This document shows positions 6,736-14,559 of a DNA stretch of 36,047 bases, in pieces. The DNA is from a virus, in IMG/VR virus record IMGVR_UViG_3300022690_001581, positions 1 to 36,047 of that record, one strand, 5' to 3'. The position numbers and the translations under genes are program-made. The stretch's first letter is position 1; each line of letters begins with the position of its first letter. The notes beneath the pieces were generated by a model. It had not been told where the DNA came from and did not search any database. It was given only the letters and a program-made list of their open reading frames with translations.

Positions 6736-7002
6736 TTGACTGAACAAGAAAAATTTAAAAAGACCTGTACAGATGCACTTGAAAAAGTCGAAAAGGACTT
6801 TATAGATATGCAAAATCAAGTAGTAAAACTAACTGAAATAGTTGATACCTACAAGGTTTTGTATATAGACAAGGCTGCAGATCTTACTGTATTTATTAAC
6901 GCCGTTGAAAAACATATTGATAGCTTAAATTGGCGTACTGCTTATAGAACTAAAATTGAACTAACTAAACTCATCACAGAAGAACGGAATCGTACCCAAT
7001 GA
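6736..7002 (+). CDS. Hypothetical coiled-coil protein
   Basis: 88 residues, mostly helical and charged (VEKDFIDMQNQVVKLTEIVD), likely a short coiled coil. No family is recognised. The start is a TTG with AGGGG 6 bases upstream; no ATG is available at that distance. It is the first gene of the replication operon. Confidence 0.6.
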   Translation: MTEQEKFKKTCTDALEKVEKDFIDMQNQVVKLTEIVDTYKVLYIDKAADLTVFINAVEKHIDSLNWRTAYRTKIELTKLITEERNRTQ

Positions 7003-7056
7003 TAAAGTATAAATATTTTCGTATCAGCAAAAATGTAGTTCGTAAAAGGCCTATAT

Positions 7057-7437
7057 ATGTTTGATAAGTCTCTAAAGATTCTACGCTCGCTTGCTCATAG
7101 ATTTAAAAAAGACTTTCCTACGGATGACAAACTAACAAGGATTTCTGATGATCAGCTTAACAACTATCAACTACGTAAAGTTGCTGACTTTCTATTTGAT
7201 GGTGATCCATTAGTAGCACATTATATGCATCGAGTACGTCAATTTAAAGACGGCGATAGAATTTTACTGTGGTTTGTACGTGAAAATATCAAAGGTAAAA
7301 AACTTGTAGAGTTTTTTAAAAATGAATCCGATGGTTGTGAAGGTATGTCAATACTTAGGGGCGTTGAAACAGCAAGGCGTCTGATGTCCGGTAACGTTGA
7401 TAAACTTAGGGGCTCTGACTTAAAGGTGATCAAATGA
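7057..7437 (+). CDS. Hypothetical protein with an N-terminal segment copied from the primase gene
   Basis: 126 residues. Residues about 6-22, LKILRSLAHRFKKDFPT, equal primase residues 142-158 except for one residue (F for L at SLAHRF/SLAHRL). The rest (ISDDQLNNYQLRKVADFLFD onward) is unrelated to the primase and not recognised. The DNA shows why: 49 bases match the primase gene at 47 positions. The original start of this gene was probably replaced. AAAGG lies 7 bases before the ATG, so it is likely expressed. The stop overlaps the next start as ATGA. Confidence 0.65.
   Translation: MFDKSLKILRSLAHRFKKDFPTDDKLTRISDDQLNNYQLRKVADFLFDGDPLVAHYMHRVRQFKDGDRILLWFVRENIKGKKLVEFFKNESDGCEGMSILRGVETARRLMSGNVDKLRGSDLKVIK
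7074..7122 (+). repeat. Inverted repeat with 6070-6118
   Basis: The second copy of the primase segment, located within codons 6-22 of the gene at 7057. The two mismatches are both C/T changes. The bases that follow (7123-7143) resemble the stretch lying just upstream of the segment in the primase gene, so a short homology may have guided the rearrangement. Confidence 0.9.
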
Positions 7438-7619
7438 AAACGAAAATAGAACTTAATGAAAAAGAATTACGTGAACTAGTGCTAGCTTATCTATCAAGAC
7501 AGTTAGGAGATTTAGATTTTAATATAGACGACATAAAAATACAGGTAAAGTCTAAACAAAATTACAAATCAGAGTGGGAATCAGCAGAGTTTAAAGCAAC
7601 ACTTGAGGTGTTTAAATAA
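7434..7619 (+). CDS. Small hypothetical phage protein
   Basis: 61 residues, MKTKIELNEKELRELVLAYL then a basic beta-like segment. No family is assigned. AAGGTGA precedes the ATG, and the gene overlaps both neighbours (ATGA before, TAATG after), indicating a tightly coupled operon. Confidence 0.65.
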   Translation: MKTKIELNEKELRELVLAYLSRQLGDLDFNIDDIKIQVKSKQNYKSEWESAEFKATLEVFK

Positions 7620-8365
7620 TGTTATTACTAGGATTAGATGTAGAGACAACGGGACTCGATGAAAAAAATGATTTTATAACTGAAATAGGTGCAGCCCTTT
7701 ATGACACTGAAATGGGAGAGATGCCTGTAAAACAAATTTCTTTTTTGATCAACGAAAAAGGTAGAAAACCCCTAGAACCTATAATACCTAAATTGACTGG
7801 CATCACTGATATAATGCTAGAAAAATATTCCACACCTGCACAGTGGGTACTCGGGTTTTTATGTGAGTTATACGATGATGTGGACTACATAGTAGCTCAC
7901 AACGCATCATTTGATAGGGCTATGCTAATGTCTTTTATATCTAGGTATACTGAAGATATAAAACCTTATGAGTTTAAACCTAAAAAATGGATAAACACTA
8001 CTACAGACCTACCGCTTGACAGAGAGCTATGTAAGTTTACTAACTTAACTTACTTGCAAGCATTCCATGAAATACTAAACCCTTTCCCTCACCGCGCCAT
8101 TACCGACGTAATGACCATGATGAAAATATTTTTCATGTATGACACTGAAGAGATTATAAAACGTGCAGAATCGCCAACGGTAAGAATTTGGTGCAAGCCA
8201 GGATTTCATGGTAAAGACGCACCTAAAAAAGCAGGTTTTTACTACAATGGAGATGATAAGACCTGGTTTAAAGAGTTTAAAGAATGCGACTTAGATCAGG
8301 AAAAATATATAAGCAACACGTTGTACGACTTCCAGTATAACGTAGATCATTTAGGGGCTCAATAA
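7619..8365 (+). CDS. DnaQ-like DEDDh 3'-5' exonuclease
   Basis: 248 residues. Residues 1-175 form an RNase T/DNA polymerase III epsilon-type exonuclease with all catalytic residues: D7 and E9 in LDVETTG, D99 in HNASFD, and H158 with D163 in PHRAITDV. It would trim single-stranded 3' ends in proofreading, repair or recombination. The last 60 residues (KKAGFYYNGDDKTWFKEF) form a small extra module resembling short domains with a G-x-x-W-x-x-x-x-x-x-W pattern; its role is unknown. It overlaps its neighbours by one or a few bases in the replication operon. Because the polymerase has its own exonuclease domain, this is a second nuclease. Confidence 0.88.
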   Translation: MLLLGLDVETTGLDEKNDFITEIGAALYDTEMGEMPVKQISFLINEKGRKPLEPIIPKLTGITDIMLEKYSTPAQWVLGFLCELYDDVDYIVAHNASFDRAMLMSFISRYTEDIKPYEFKPKKWINTTTDLPLDRELCKFTNLTYLQAFHEILNPFPHRAITDVMTMMKIFFMYDTEEIIKRAESPTVRIWCKPGFHGKDAPKKAGFYYNGDDKTWFKEFKECDLDQEKYISNTLYDFQYNVDHLGAQ

Positions 8366-8571
8366 TGATAATAAAAGAAAATGAAAAACTCCCCGCATTC
8401 TATGGATATGCTTGGCGTAGAGGTGAACATAACGATAACGCAGCTTTTATAATACCCTTCAATTTTATAGTAGGATGGTTTATGTTTTTTAGAAGCAGAC
8501 TAAAACTAGGGCCAAATTTAAATCAAGGTCATGAGCCAATATCATTCTGGTTTTTCAGAAGTAAAAACTAA
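8365..8571 (+). CDS. Small hypothetical phage protein
   Basis: 68 residues with a hydrophobic aromatic stretch, AAFIIPFNFIVGWFMFF, followed by a basic FRSRLK. It could be a membrane-associated peptide or a small buried fold; no family is known to me. AGGGG lies 7 bases before the ATG. It joins its neighbours by TAATG overlaps. Confidence 0.6.
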   Translation: MIIKENEKLPAFYGYAWRRGEHNDNAAFIIPFNFIVGWFMFFRSRLKLGPNLNQGHEPISFWFFRSKN

Positions 8572-9992
8572 TGTTAAAACCCTACGATTTTCAGCAAGAA
8601 ATAATAGACCGCTTTGAGCCTCACGATGAGGCTGCTCTTTTTATGGATACAGGCACCGGAAAGACCCTTACAGCTATAAATATTCTGCTAGGGAAATGGC
8701 GCAAACATGATGCCGCCCTACGCACTGTAATCTTCTGTCCTATCATCACACTGGAAAACTGGCGAGATGAATTTTTAATGAACAGCCAACTAGATGTACA
8801 GTACATCCAAGTAGTGGATGGTAGTAATTCTAAAAAACGTATAAAGCAAATACAGCAAGCCAAAAATAAGTTTGTTTTAATCATAAACTACGATGCATTA
8901 AGAAACGTGGATGTGATGGAAGCGATTATAAATTGGCGTGCATTAGCCACTATCGCAGATGAATCACATGAAATAAAGACCCATAACTCGCAACGATTAA
9001 CCAACGCTGTGAAGGTCTCACAGTTTGCAAAATACCGGCAACTATTGACAGCTACGCCTATGACTAACGGACCTGCAGATGTATGGGGGCAGTTTTATTT
9101 TATGGATCATGGTGCCACATTTGGCCGTAAATTCTACGCCTTTCGTAGACATTGGTTTGATAACACAAATGAGGGATGGCAAGGCGGTAAGTCTTTTGCT
9201 AAGTGGGATTTTAAACAAAATAAAAAAACAGATTTCCAAAAACTACTAGCTGCTAAATCTGTGTTTGTTAATAAAGAAGACGCGCTAGACTTGCCAGAAA
9301 AGGTAGAGCAAACTATCAAAGTTCGTCTAACCTCTGAGCAGGGGAAGCACTACACAGAGGTTAAGCAAAATTTAATCACATGGCTAGAAGGTCAAGAGGA
9401 TAATCCCTTAGCTGTTAAGAATGCGCTGGTTAAGATATTACGGCTAAACCAAATAGTATGCGGGTATATGAAACTTGAGGATGGAACAGTAATTAGATTC
9501 AAAGAAAACCCTAGACTCGATGCCTTGATCCAAACTATCAAAAGCTGTAGGCCTCATAAATTTATTATCTTCACAGTGTTTAGAGAGACCTATGAAATGA
9601 TAGGGCGTGCGCTTGATAAAGAGGGTTTTAACTACGTGACTATACATGGCGGTAATTCAACCAAAGAAAAACTGGGAAACGTAGCTAAGTTTAATGATTT
9701 TGATAGCGGTTATGACATCATGATGGCTAACCCTCAAAGCGGGGGAGTAGGTATTAATATGAAGTCAGCCCCCTATACTGGTTTCTTCTCTAGAAATTTC
9801 AGTAAAAAAGACTACATCCAAGCGTTAGGACGAAACGACCGAGCTGGATCAATAAAGTTGTTCAGTAAAATAACCCGGTTTAATTTTCTAGCTCCAAATA
9901 CAGTCGATGAGTATATTGCTGACAAAGTGCAAAACGATATTGAAAACATAAATTCCATTCTTGACATAAAGAGGCTGCTACTAGACTGTTAG
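8571..9992 (+). CDS. SNF2-type superfamily 2 helicase/ATPase
   Basis: 473 residues with the ordered motifs of SNF2/DExH proteins: Walker A DTGTGKT (residues 26-32), motif Ia FCPIITLENW, motif II DESH (130-133), motif III TATPM (160-164), and motif VI QALGRNDRAGS near residue 420. It is shorter than cellular SNF2 remodelers and lacks extra domains, like phage SF2 helicases that act in replication, branch migration or recombination. It lies between a DnaQ exonuclease and a family A polymerase, so a role at the replication fork is likely. The family call is secure; the exact role is not. Confidence 0.9.
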   Translation: MLKPYDFQQEIIDRFEPHDEAALFMDTGTGKTLTAINILLGKWRKHDAALRTVIFCPIITLENWRDEFLMNSQLDVQYIQVVDGSNSKKRIKQIQQAKNKFVLIINYDALRNVDVMEAIINWRALATIADESHEIKTHNSQRLTNAVKVSQFAKYRQLLTATPMTNGPADVWGQFYFMDHGATFGRKFYAFRRHWFDNTNEGWQGGKSFAKWDFKQNKKTDFQKLLAAKSVFVNKEDALDLPEKVEQTIKVRLTSEQGKHYTEVKQNLITWLEGQEDNPLAVKNALVKILRLNQIVCGYMKLEDGTVIRFKENPRLDALIQTIKSCRPHKFIIFTVFRETYEMIGRALDKEGFNYVTIHGGNSTKEKLGNVAKFNDFDSGYDIMMANPQSGGVGINMKSAPYTGFFSRNFSKKDYIQALGRNDRAGSIKLFSKITRFNFLAPNTVDEYIADKVQNDIENINSILDIKRLLLDC

Positions 9993-10017
9993 CGGACATC
10001 TAAACTAAGGGGTAAAA

Positions 10018-10452
10018 ATGAAAATTGATGGTCTACAAGAATTAGTTTTAGAGTGCCAGGCTCTTAAAATTAAGCATAAAGAAATCAAAGCAGAGGCTGA
10101 TAAAAGAGCTTCTGTAGTTTGGTCTGAACATATGCAAAAGAAAAGTAAGATTGTAGATGTTCTCAAAGCACATGATTTAAAAGTGTTTGATACTGGGCAA
10201 GGAAAAGCTACTTTGAAAGAACATAGATCTTTGAAGATAGTTGATAAAGAAAGATTTTATGACTACTTGGTTGAAACAGATAGGTTTAGAGACTATGCCA
10301 ACGTAACTGCTACCAAGGCTGCTAGTGTGTTTAAAGATGATATGGCGGTAGCCATTGAAGATAAGGACGTGCAGTTCCTAAAAAATGGTGTACCAGGCTT
10401 AGAACAGTCAGGTGTGTTTGAAGATGTATCATTAACAGGATTTAAAAAATGA
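10018..10452 (+). CDS. Hypothetical replication-operon protein
   Basis: 144 residues. Residues 1-45 are helical and charged (KIKHKEIKAEADKRAS), followed by a beta-rich part with GQGKATLKEHRSLKIVDKER and a C-terminal GLEQSGVFEDV. It resembles small proteins found beside phage polymerases, but I cannot name a family. AAGGGG lies 6 bases before the ATG. The stop overlaps the next start as ATGA. A nuclease-modulating or DNA-binding role would be a guess. Confidence 0.65.
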   Translation: MKIDGLQELVLECQALKIKHKEIKAEADKRASVVWSEHMQKKSKIVDVLKAHDLKVFDTGQGKATLKEHRSLKIVDKERFYDYLVETDRFRDYANVTATKAASVFKDDMAVAIEDKDVQFLKNGVPGLEQSGVFEDVSLTGFKK

Positions 10453-10628
10453 CTGACAAAAAATTTTGTAGGCCTTCTGACCATGTGTTTACCGTCGTGA
10501 CTAGTGACAGAGGAAAGAAACTTGGTCGTAGATGTATTAGGTGTAACTATTGGGAGAAAAGAAAAAATGAAAAAGTCCACCAAACTAAACAAACAGAAAA
10601 GAGATTGGTCGATAATAAGAGCAGCTAG
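10449..10628 (+). CDS. Small Cys-containing protein (59 aa)
   Basis: A 59-residue frame, starting MTDKKFCRPSDHVFTVV and continuing with GRRCIRCNYWEKRK. One Cys plus a later CIRC pair suggests a small zinc site. The ATGA overlap with the preceding gene is good support for translation. Its last 62 bases overlap the following gene in another frame. Function is unknown. Confidence 0.5.
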   Translation: MTDKKFCRPSDHVFTVVTSDRGKKLGRRCIRCNYWEKRKNEKVHQTKQTEKRLVDNKSS

Positions 10629-10764
10629 GAATTCTAAGGCGGGTAAAAATAATGTGACCCGTAGAGGTAATGAATACATAAAAGAGTTTAATGAAAATAT
10701 GTCAGATATAATACGTAACTTTTTTAGCCCTTCAAAAAATGGGAATAGAGGAATTAAAAGATGA
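10567..10764 (+). CDS. Small basic protein
   Basis: 65 residues if started at ATG 10567; a GTG at 10504 is possible but has poorer context. The sequence MKKSTKLNKQKRDWSIIRAA is strongly basic and suggests nucleic acid binding. GGGAG lies about 10 bases upstream, and the stop overlaps the next start as ATGA. It shares 62 bases with the preceding small gene in another frame, so at least one start may be wrong. Confidence 0.5.
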   Translation: MKKSTKLNKQKRDWSIIRAARNSKAGKNNVTRRGNEYIKEFNENMSDIIRNFFSPSKNGNRGIKR

Positions 10765-11693
10765 CAAAGAAAAAAGTAACAAAAAAAACACCAAGTAAAA
10801 AGGCTGCAGCAAGTATAGACAAAACCCCTGCAGTACCTGAACATGCTGCGTCTGTAGCGGTAGTAAAAAATGAGGGGACTACACTTGTAGTAAAGCCTGC
10901 TTCAGAGCTACCTGCAATTCCTAGAAGGGCTCTGGGCGCAGCCGAATGTATGGACGCACGGGACGTTGCAATACCAACGGTTATTTTAATGCAAGCCAAG
11001 TCAACTTTTGTAGAAGATGAAAGCAGTGATATTAAGATAGGTGACTTTGTCCACTCAATGACTGAAGAGGTATTAGGGCACAAAGATAAAAAACCTTTGA
11101 AGTTTGTATCTTGTTACATGTTTAAAACCTACCAAATATTTCATGGCGAAGGTGACAATGCGAAGTACATCAATACTGAGGCTTGGACTCCTGCAAGATC
11201 CCTAGATGAATACCAATCAATAGTCCAAGTTGATGGCAAAGATGTAATGGAAACTAGAAAGCTTGTCTATAATCATTGCGGCTATCTGCCCGACCATACT
11301 CGTCAAGTAGGTGAACGTGTTGCTGCAAGTCCTGTAATTGTTAAATTCAAAGGTCTGTCTAAGAAGCATTGTAAAAAACAAATCAATTCATACATCACAG
11401 ACTTGTCTGACTTTAATCAGGCATCATGGCAGTATGAATTTATACTAACGTCTAAGATTGAGGATACTGCAGAATACGGTAAGTACCAAGTCTGGCAGTC
11501 AGCATTAGGTGACAAAGTGTCTAAGAAACTAGACGACTTTGGTTACATCTTATACCAACGATTTAAAAGCCTTCAAGACGCTGGAAAATTAGAGGCGTCA
11601 GATAAAGAGGACCATACACCTGATGTCCAAAGTGAAGAAAAGCAAATTAACGAAAAAGAAATCCCTGCAGAAGCTAAAAAAGTTTCCTTCTAA
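10761..11693 (+). CDS. Phage replication-module protein of unknown function
   Basis: 310 residues. The first 60 are Lys/Ala-rich and low-complexity (MTKKKVTKKTPSKKAAAS). A compact core from about residue 65 follows, beginning DARDVAIPTVILMQAKSTFV and then GDFVHSMTEEVLGHKDKKPL. The C-terminal 30 residues are acidic and basic by turns. Proteins of this shape occur beside phage polymerases, but I do not recognise a characterised family. A single-stranded DNA binding or recombination accessory role is possible and unproven. The gene overlaps the following one by 71 bases. Confidence 0.7.
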   Translation: MTKKKVTKKTPSKKAAASIDKTPAVPEHAASVAVVKNEGTTLVVKPASELPAIPRRALGAAECMDARDVAIPTVILMQAKSTFVEDESSDIKIGDFVHSMTEEVLGHKDKKPLKFVSCYMFKTYQIFHGEGDNAKYINTEAWTPARSLDEYQSIVQVDGKDVMETRKLVYNHCGYLPDHTRQVGERVAASPVIVKFKGLSKKHCKKQINSYITDLSDFNQASWQYEFILTSKIEDTAEYGKYQVWQSALGDKVSKKLDDFGYILYQRFKSLQDAGKLEASDKEDHTPDVQSEEKQINEKEIPAEAKKVSF

Positions 11694-11841
11694 AGTTGGG
11701 TTTACTTTTAAGACTAAGCAAGAAAACATTGAGCGCCTTAAAACTGAGGCGCTCAAAATTAACCTTACAGCCAGTAGACTTATAGAATTAGCACTTGATG
11801 AATTCTATAAGTCTGATAAGAAACAGTTGACGTTAGTATGA
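11623..11841 (+). CDS. Small basic protein, ribbon-helix-helix-like C-terminus
   Basis: 72 residues. The first 25 are Lys-rich; the remainder, VGFTFKTKQENIERLKTEAL and then TASRLIELALDEFY, has the strand-helix-helix layout of ribbon-helix-helix proteins. It probably binds DNA. The start lies inside the upstream gene (71-base overlap), with AGAGG about 11 bases upstream; no internal ATG would shorten it. The stop overlaps the polymerase start as ATGA. Confidence 0.6.
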   Translation: MSKVKKSKLTKKKSLQKLKKFPSKVGFTFKTKQENIERLKTEALKINLTASRLIELALDEFYKSDKKQLTLV

Positions 11842-13688
11842 TAGCTGCCCGTGATAAAGTTAGTTTAGACGAATGCCTGCACAAATTAATTACTGCAGAT
11901 TTTAGGGCATTAGATACTGAAACCACGGGCAAGCATCCCTATCATGGGGACAAACTATTTTCAATTATATTCGCAGATGATAATGAAGAGTACTATTTAG
12001 ATTTTAACAAGGGGGGCATCCCTAGAAGATACATCAAAGAACTAGCCCCCCTACTTTCTAAGGACTCTGCTCAAACATATTTTGTAAATGCTCTTTTTGA
12101 TTTGGCCATGCTAAAAAATGAAGGTCTCGAAGTTAAGGGAAAAATAATAGATGTTCCAAGCCTTGCACGTGTAGAATATAATTTACACGTCGGTAAGAAG
12201 GTAGACAAAGATGAATCACTTTTATCAATGGATTATCTACTAGGTTTTTATTTGAAATTAAGTAAAGACGATAAGGTTTTAGAGTGGATAAAAGAAAATG
12301 ACGCTTATAAAATTGATTTCTTGGGGGAAAAAGCGCCTGATTTTACTGTTGTGCCTTGGGATATTATTTTTCCTTATGGCTGCTCTGATGCTAGACACAC
12401 TTATGATCTAGGGAATATTATTTCTAAAAGAATTGTTTTTTGCCATGATAATTTATTTCAAGTTGCAGCCCGTGAAGTAGCATTAACTCCTGTGCTTTTC
12501 AGAATGAAAAATCATGGTATGAAGGTCAATGTAAAATACACAGAAGATGCTTATCAGCGTGCAGTTAAAACTCATGATAATATTTTAGCTAAAGTACAAG
12601 GCATTCTAGGCGAGAAATTTAATCTTTCATCAGGAAAGCAATTAGGCACCTATATAGAATCACAAGGGATAATACTTCCCAGAACAGCTCCTACAAAATC
12701 AGCGCCAAATGGAAATGCTAAAACAGATGCAAAAACCCTAGAAAAATTTTCAGATAAGATGCCTATACTTGCAGATATAACCAAGGCCAAAAAAGCACTT
12801 AAGAAAGCTAACACCTATTATAAAAACTTTCTAAAGCTCCGAGATAAAAAAGATATTATACATTGTAATATAAACCAAAACACAACCATAACAGGTAGGT
12901 GCAGTAGCTCAAAACCTAACCTACAAAACCTTCATAAAGAGGCATATGAAAGCCCCGACATAGATTATGTGCGTAAATCATTCAAGCCAGTTATAGGGGA
13001 ATTATTCTTTTTTGATTTTAAGCAGCAAGAAATGGTTGTCATGGCTGATCGAGCTGAAGAAATGAACATCATAAATAAAATGCTAAAGGGATTTGATTTT
13101 TATGAAGCCTCTAGGACCGTTATGGAGTCCATCACGGGAAGGGAATTCACAAGGTATCAAATCAAGCAAGTCTGTCTAGGCGTTGCGTACGGACAAGGCA
13201 ATGGCCTTCTAGCTAAGAATCTGGGCATCTCAAAAGCTGCAGCTAAAAAATTTAGGGCAGAATTCTTTAAGGGTCTGCCAAAGATTAGGGAATTTACTAA
13301 ACTGCTGAAACTCGCCGTAAAGACTAGAGGTTACGTAACCACTGCTTATGGGCGCAAGTTGCATGTTCCTAAAGATCTTGACTACAAAGCTATCAACGCC
13401 TTTGTACAGGGCACTAGCGCTGACATGACTAAACAAGCCATGATATTAATAAGTGAATGGTTAGACTTTGAAAAGATGAAAAGCCAGTTATGTCTACAAG
13501 TACACGATGAGGTATTGGTAGATGTAGTCTATGAAGAAAGGGCTAAAATAGTAGCTAACGTGCCAAGACTAATGATAAAATCATACCAACACATCCACGT
13601 ACCAATGAGTGTAGATATTGAATACTCACCGAATGGTGGTACATGGGTAGAAAAAATTAAATACGAAGGGGAAGAAAATGCCGCATGA
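11838..13688 (+). CDS. Family A DNA polymerase with 3'-5' exonuclease domain
   Basis: 616 residues. The N-terminal proofreading domain has D26 and E28 (LDTETTG), N84 and D88 (VNALFD) and Y180 with D184. The polymerase domain has TITGRCSSSKPNLQN (350-364), motif A with D393 (FFDFKQQEMV), motif B R439, K443 and Y451 (RYQIKQVCLGVAYG) and motif C HDE (556-558). It has no 5'-3' exonuclease domain, as in T7-type phage polymerases. L447 aligns with E. coli Phe762, an unusual residue there. Motif A is also atypical, with FKQQEM where YSQIEL is common. It would be the replicative enzyme, with the neighbouring helicases and primase. Confidence 0.95.
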   Translation: MIAARDKVSLDECLHKLITADFRALDTETTGKHPYHGDKLFSIIFADDNEEYYLDFNKGGIPRRYIKELAPLLSKDSAQTYFVNALFDLAMLKNEGLEVKGKIIDVPSLARVEYNLHVGKKVDKDESLLSMDYLLGFYLKLSKDDKVLEWIKENDAYKIDFLGEKAPDFTVVPWDIIFPYGCSDARHTYDLGNIISKRIVFCHDNLFQVAAREVALTPVLFRMKNHGMKVNVKYTEDAYQRAVKTHDNILAKVQGILGEKFNLSSGKQLGTYIESQGIILPRTAPTKSAPNGNAKTDAKTLEKFSDKMPILADITKAKKALKKANTYYKNFLKLRDKKDIIHCNINQNTTITGRCSSSKPNLQNLHKEAYESPDIDYVRKSFKPVIGELFFFDFKQQEMVVMADRAEEMNIINKMLKGFDFYEASRTVMESITGREFTRYQIKQVCLGVAYGQGNGLLAKNLGISKAAAKKFRAEFFKGLPKIREFTKLLKLAVKTRGYVTTAYGRKLHVPKDLDYKAINAFVQGTSADMTKQAMILISEWLDFEKMKSQLCLQVHDEVLVDVVYEERAKIVANVPRLMIKSYQHIHVPMSVDIEYSPNGGTWVEKIKYEGEENAA

Positions 13689-13914
13689 TTGTAAAGGTAG
13701 AAAAATTGATTTATTTGACGTGATAAAAGTAGAAGCAATGAACACAAAACCTGTAAGAACAGTTGTCGGTACTGTTGTTGAAATGAAAGAAGAGCAACAT
13801 TGTACTGGGCAAGTAAAGTTTCAAGAAATGGGCGGCTTAGTAAAAGATTATTTCGACGCTGATAAAGCTACATTGATATTAAAATGTGATGGTAGTGAGC
13901 CTGAAGATGTCTAG
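13678..13914 (+). CDS. Hypothetical small beta-rich protein
   Basis: 78 residues: MPHDCKGRKIDLFDVIKVEA, then TVVGTVVEMKEEQHCTGQVK, likely a small SH3-like barrel. It resembles short phage proteins next to polymerases, with no known role. AAGGGG lies 7 bases before the ATG, inside the polymerase end; the two genes overlap by 11 bases. Confidence 0.65.
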   Translation: MPHDCKGRKIDLFDVIKVEAMNTKPVRTVVGTVVEMKEEQHCTGQVKFQEMGGLVKDYFDADKATLILKCDGSEPEDV

Positions 13915-14116
13915 TAAAAGGGTTTATGTAGAGATGTTATTAGAAGATTATGAAAAAGAAAAGGCAGAGATTATCAAGCAAGCCAAAGAGGATGAGCGTA
14001 GTAGGATCGAAAGGCTTTTATCAGATGTTATAAAGTGCTCTGCTCCTAACCTGTTTACTTGTAATTGGCCTAAACAAAACATAATCAAACATGTTCGCAG
14101 GGCCTTGGGGTTGTAG
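13907..14116 (+). CDS. Hypothetical helical protein
   Basis: 69 residues from ATG 13907, MSSKRVYVEMLLEDYEKEKA and then KEDERSRIERLLSDVIKC, an acidic-basic helix. GTG 13886 and ATG 13889 are in frame and would add up to seven residues; the ribosome binding site is weak for all. It overlaps the previous gene by 8 bases. No family is recognised. Confidence 0.55.
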   Translation: MSSKRVYVEMLLEDYEKEKAEIIKQAKEDERSRIERLLSDVIKCSAPNLFTCNWPKQNIIKHVRRALGL

Positions 14117-14119
14117 TAA

Positions 14120-14254
14120 ATGGGAAATAAATTTTGTAGAACATGTAAGCAAATAACTTTATGGATAATGCCTGATCTTACACCTACTTGTACAAGATGT
14201 AAAAAGACAGGTCGAGAAGATCGAGTAAAACGTTGTAAGGTACCTATGAAATGA
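14120..14254 (+). CDS. Small zinc-ribbon-like protein (44 aa)
   Basis: A 44-residue frame, MGNKFCRTCKQITLW, with a second pair TCTRCKKTG 18 residues later, a typical four-Cys zinc ribbon. The stop overlaps the nuclease start as ATGA, strong support for translation. A DNA-binding or regulatory role is possible. Confidence 0.6.
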   Translation: MGNKFCRTCKQITLWIMPDLTPTCTRCKKTGREDRVKRCKVPMK

Positions 14255-14559
14255 GTAAACCCCTAGAAGCTGCATTAACTAAAAAATGTAAGAATTATTT
14301 TGAGGCCCTTCGTTTAAAACACAAGGGCTTTAAATATCACAAATTATCCGATAGGTTTACCAGTGCCATATTAGATTTTTATATTTGTTATGAGGGAAGA
14401 TCGGTTTGGATAGAACTTAAAAAGGCCAGTGGTAAACCAAGGCCCCTACAATCTGATGAAATAAGGACATTAAGGCGTGCAGGTATAGGAGCCTTTTGGT
14501 CTGATGATTTACAAGACGTGATTGACTACATTGAAAAATATATCCTTAAATTATCTTAA
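14251..14559 (+). CDS. VRR-NUC domain nuclease
   Basis: 102 residues, the usual length of a stand-alone phage VRR-NUC protein. Residues KYHKLSDRFTSAILDFYI hold D42, GRSVWIELKKASGK holds E55 and K57, and PLQ holds Q67, the PD-(D/E)xK pattern of this family. The usual G-x-PD is changed to AILD, with the Asp kept. Such nucleases resolve or cleave branched DNA, perhaps in replication or packaging. It is the last plus-strand gene of the replication operon and overlaps the convergent M15 gene by 14 bases. Confidence 0.88.
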   Translation: MSKPLEAALTKKCKNYFEALRLKHKGFKYHKLSDRFTSAILDFYICYEGRSVWIELKKASGKPRPLQSDEIRTLRRAGIGAFWSDDLQDVIDYIEKYILKLS

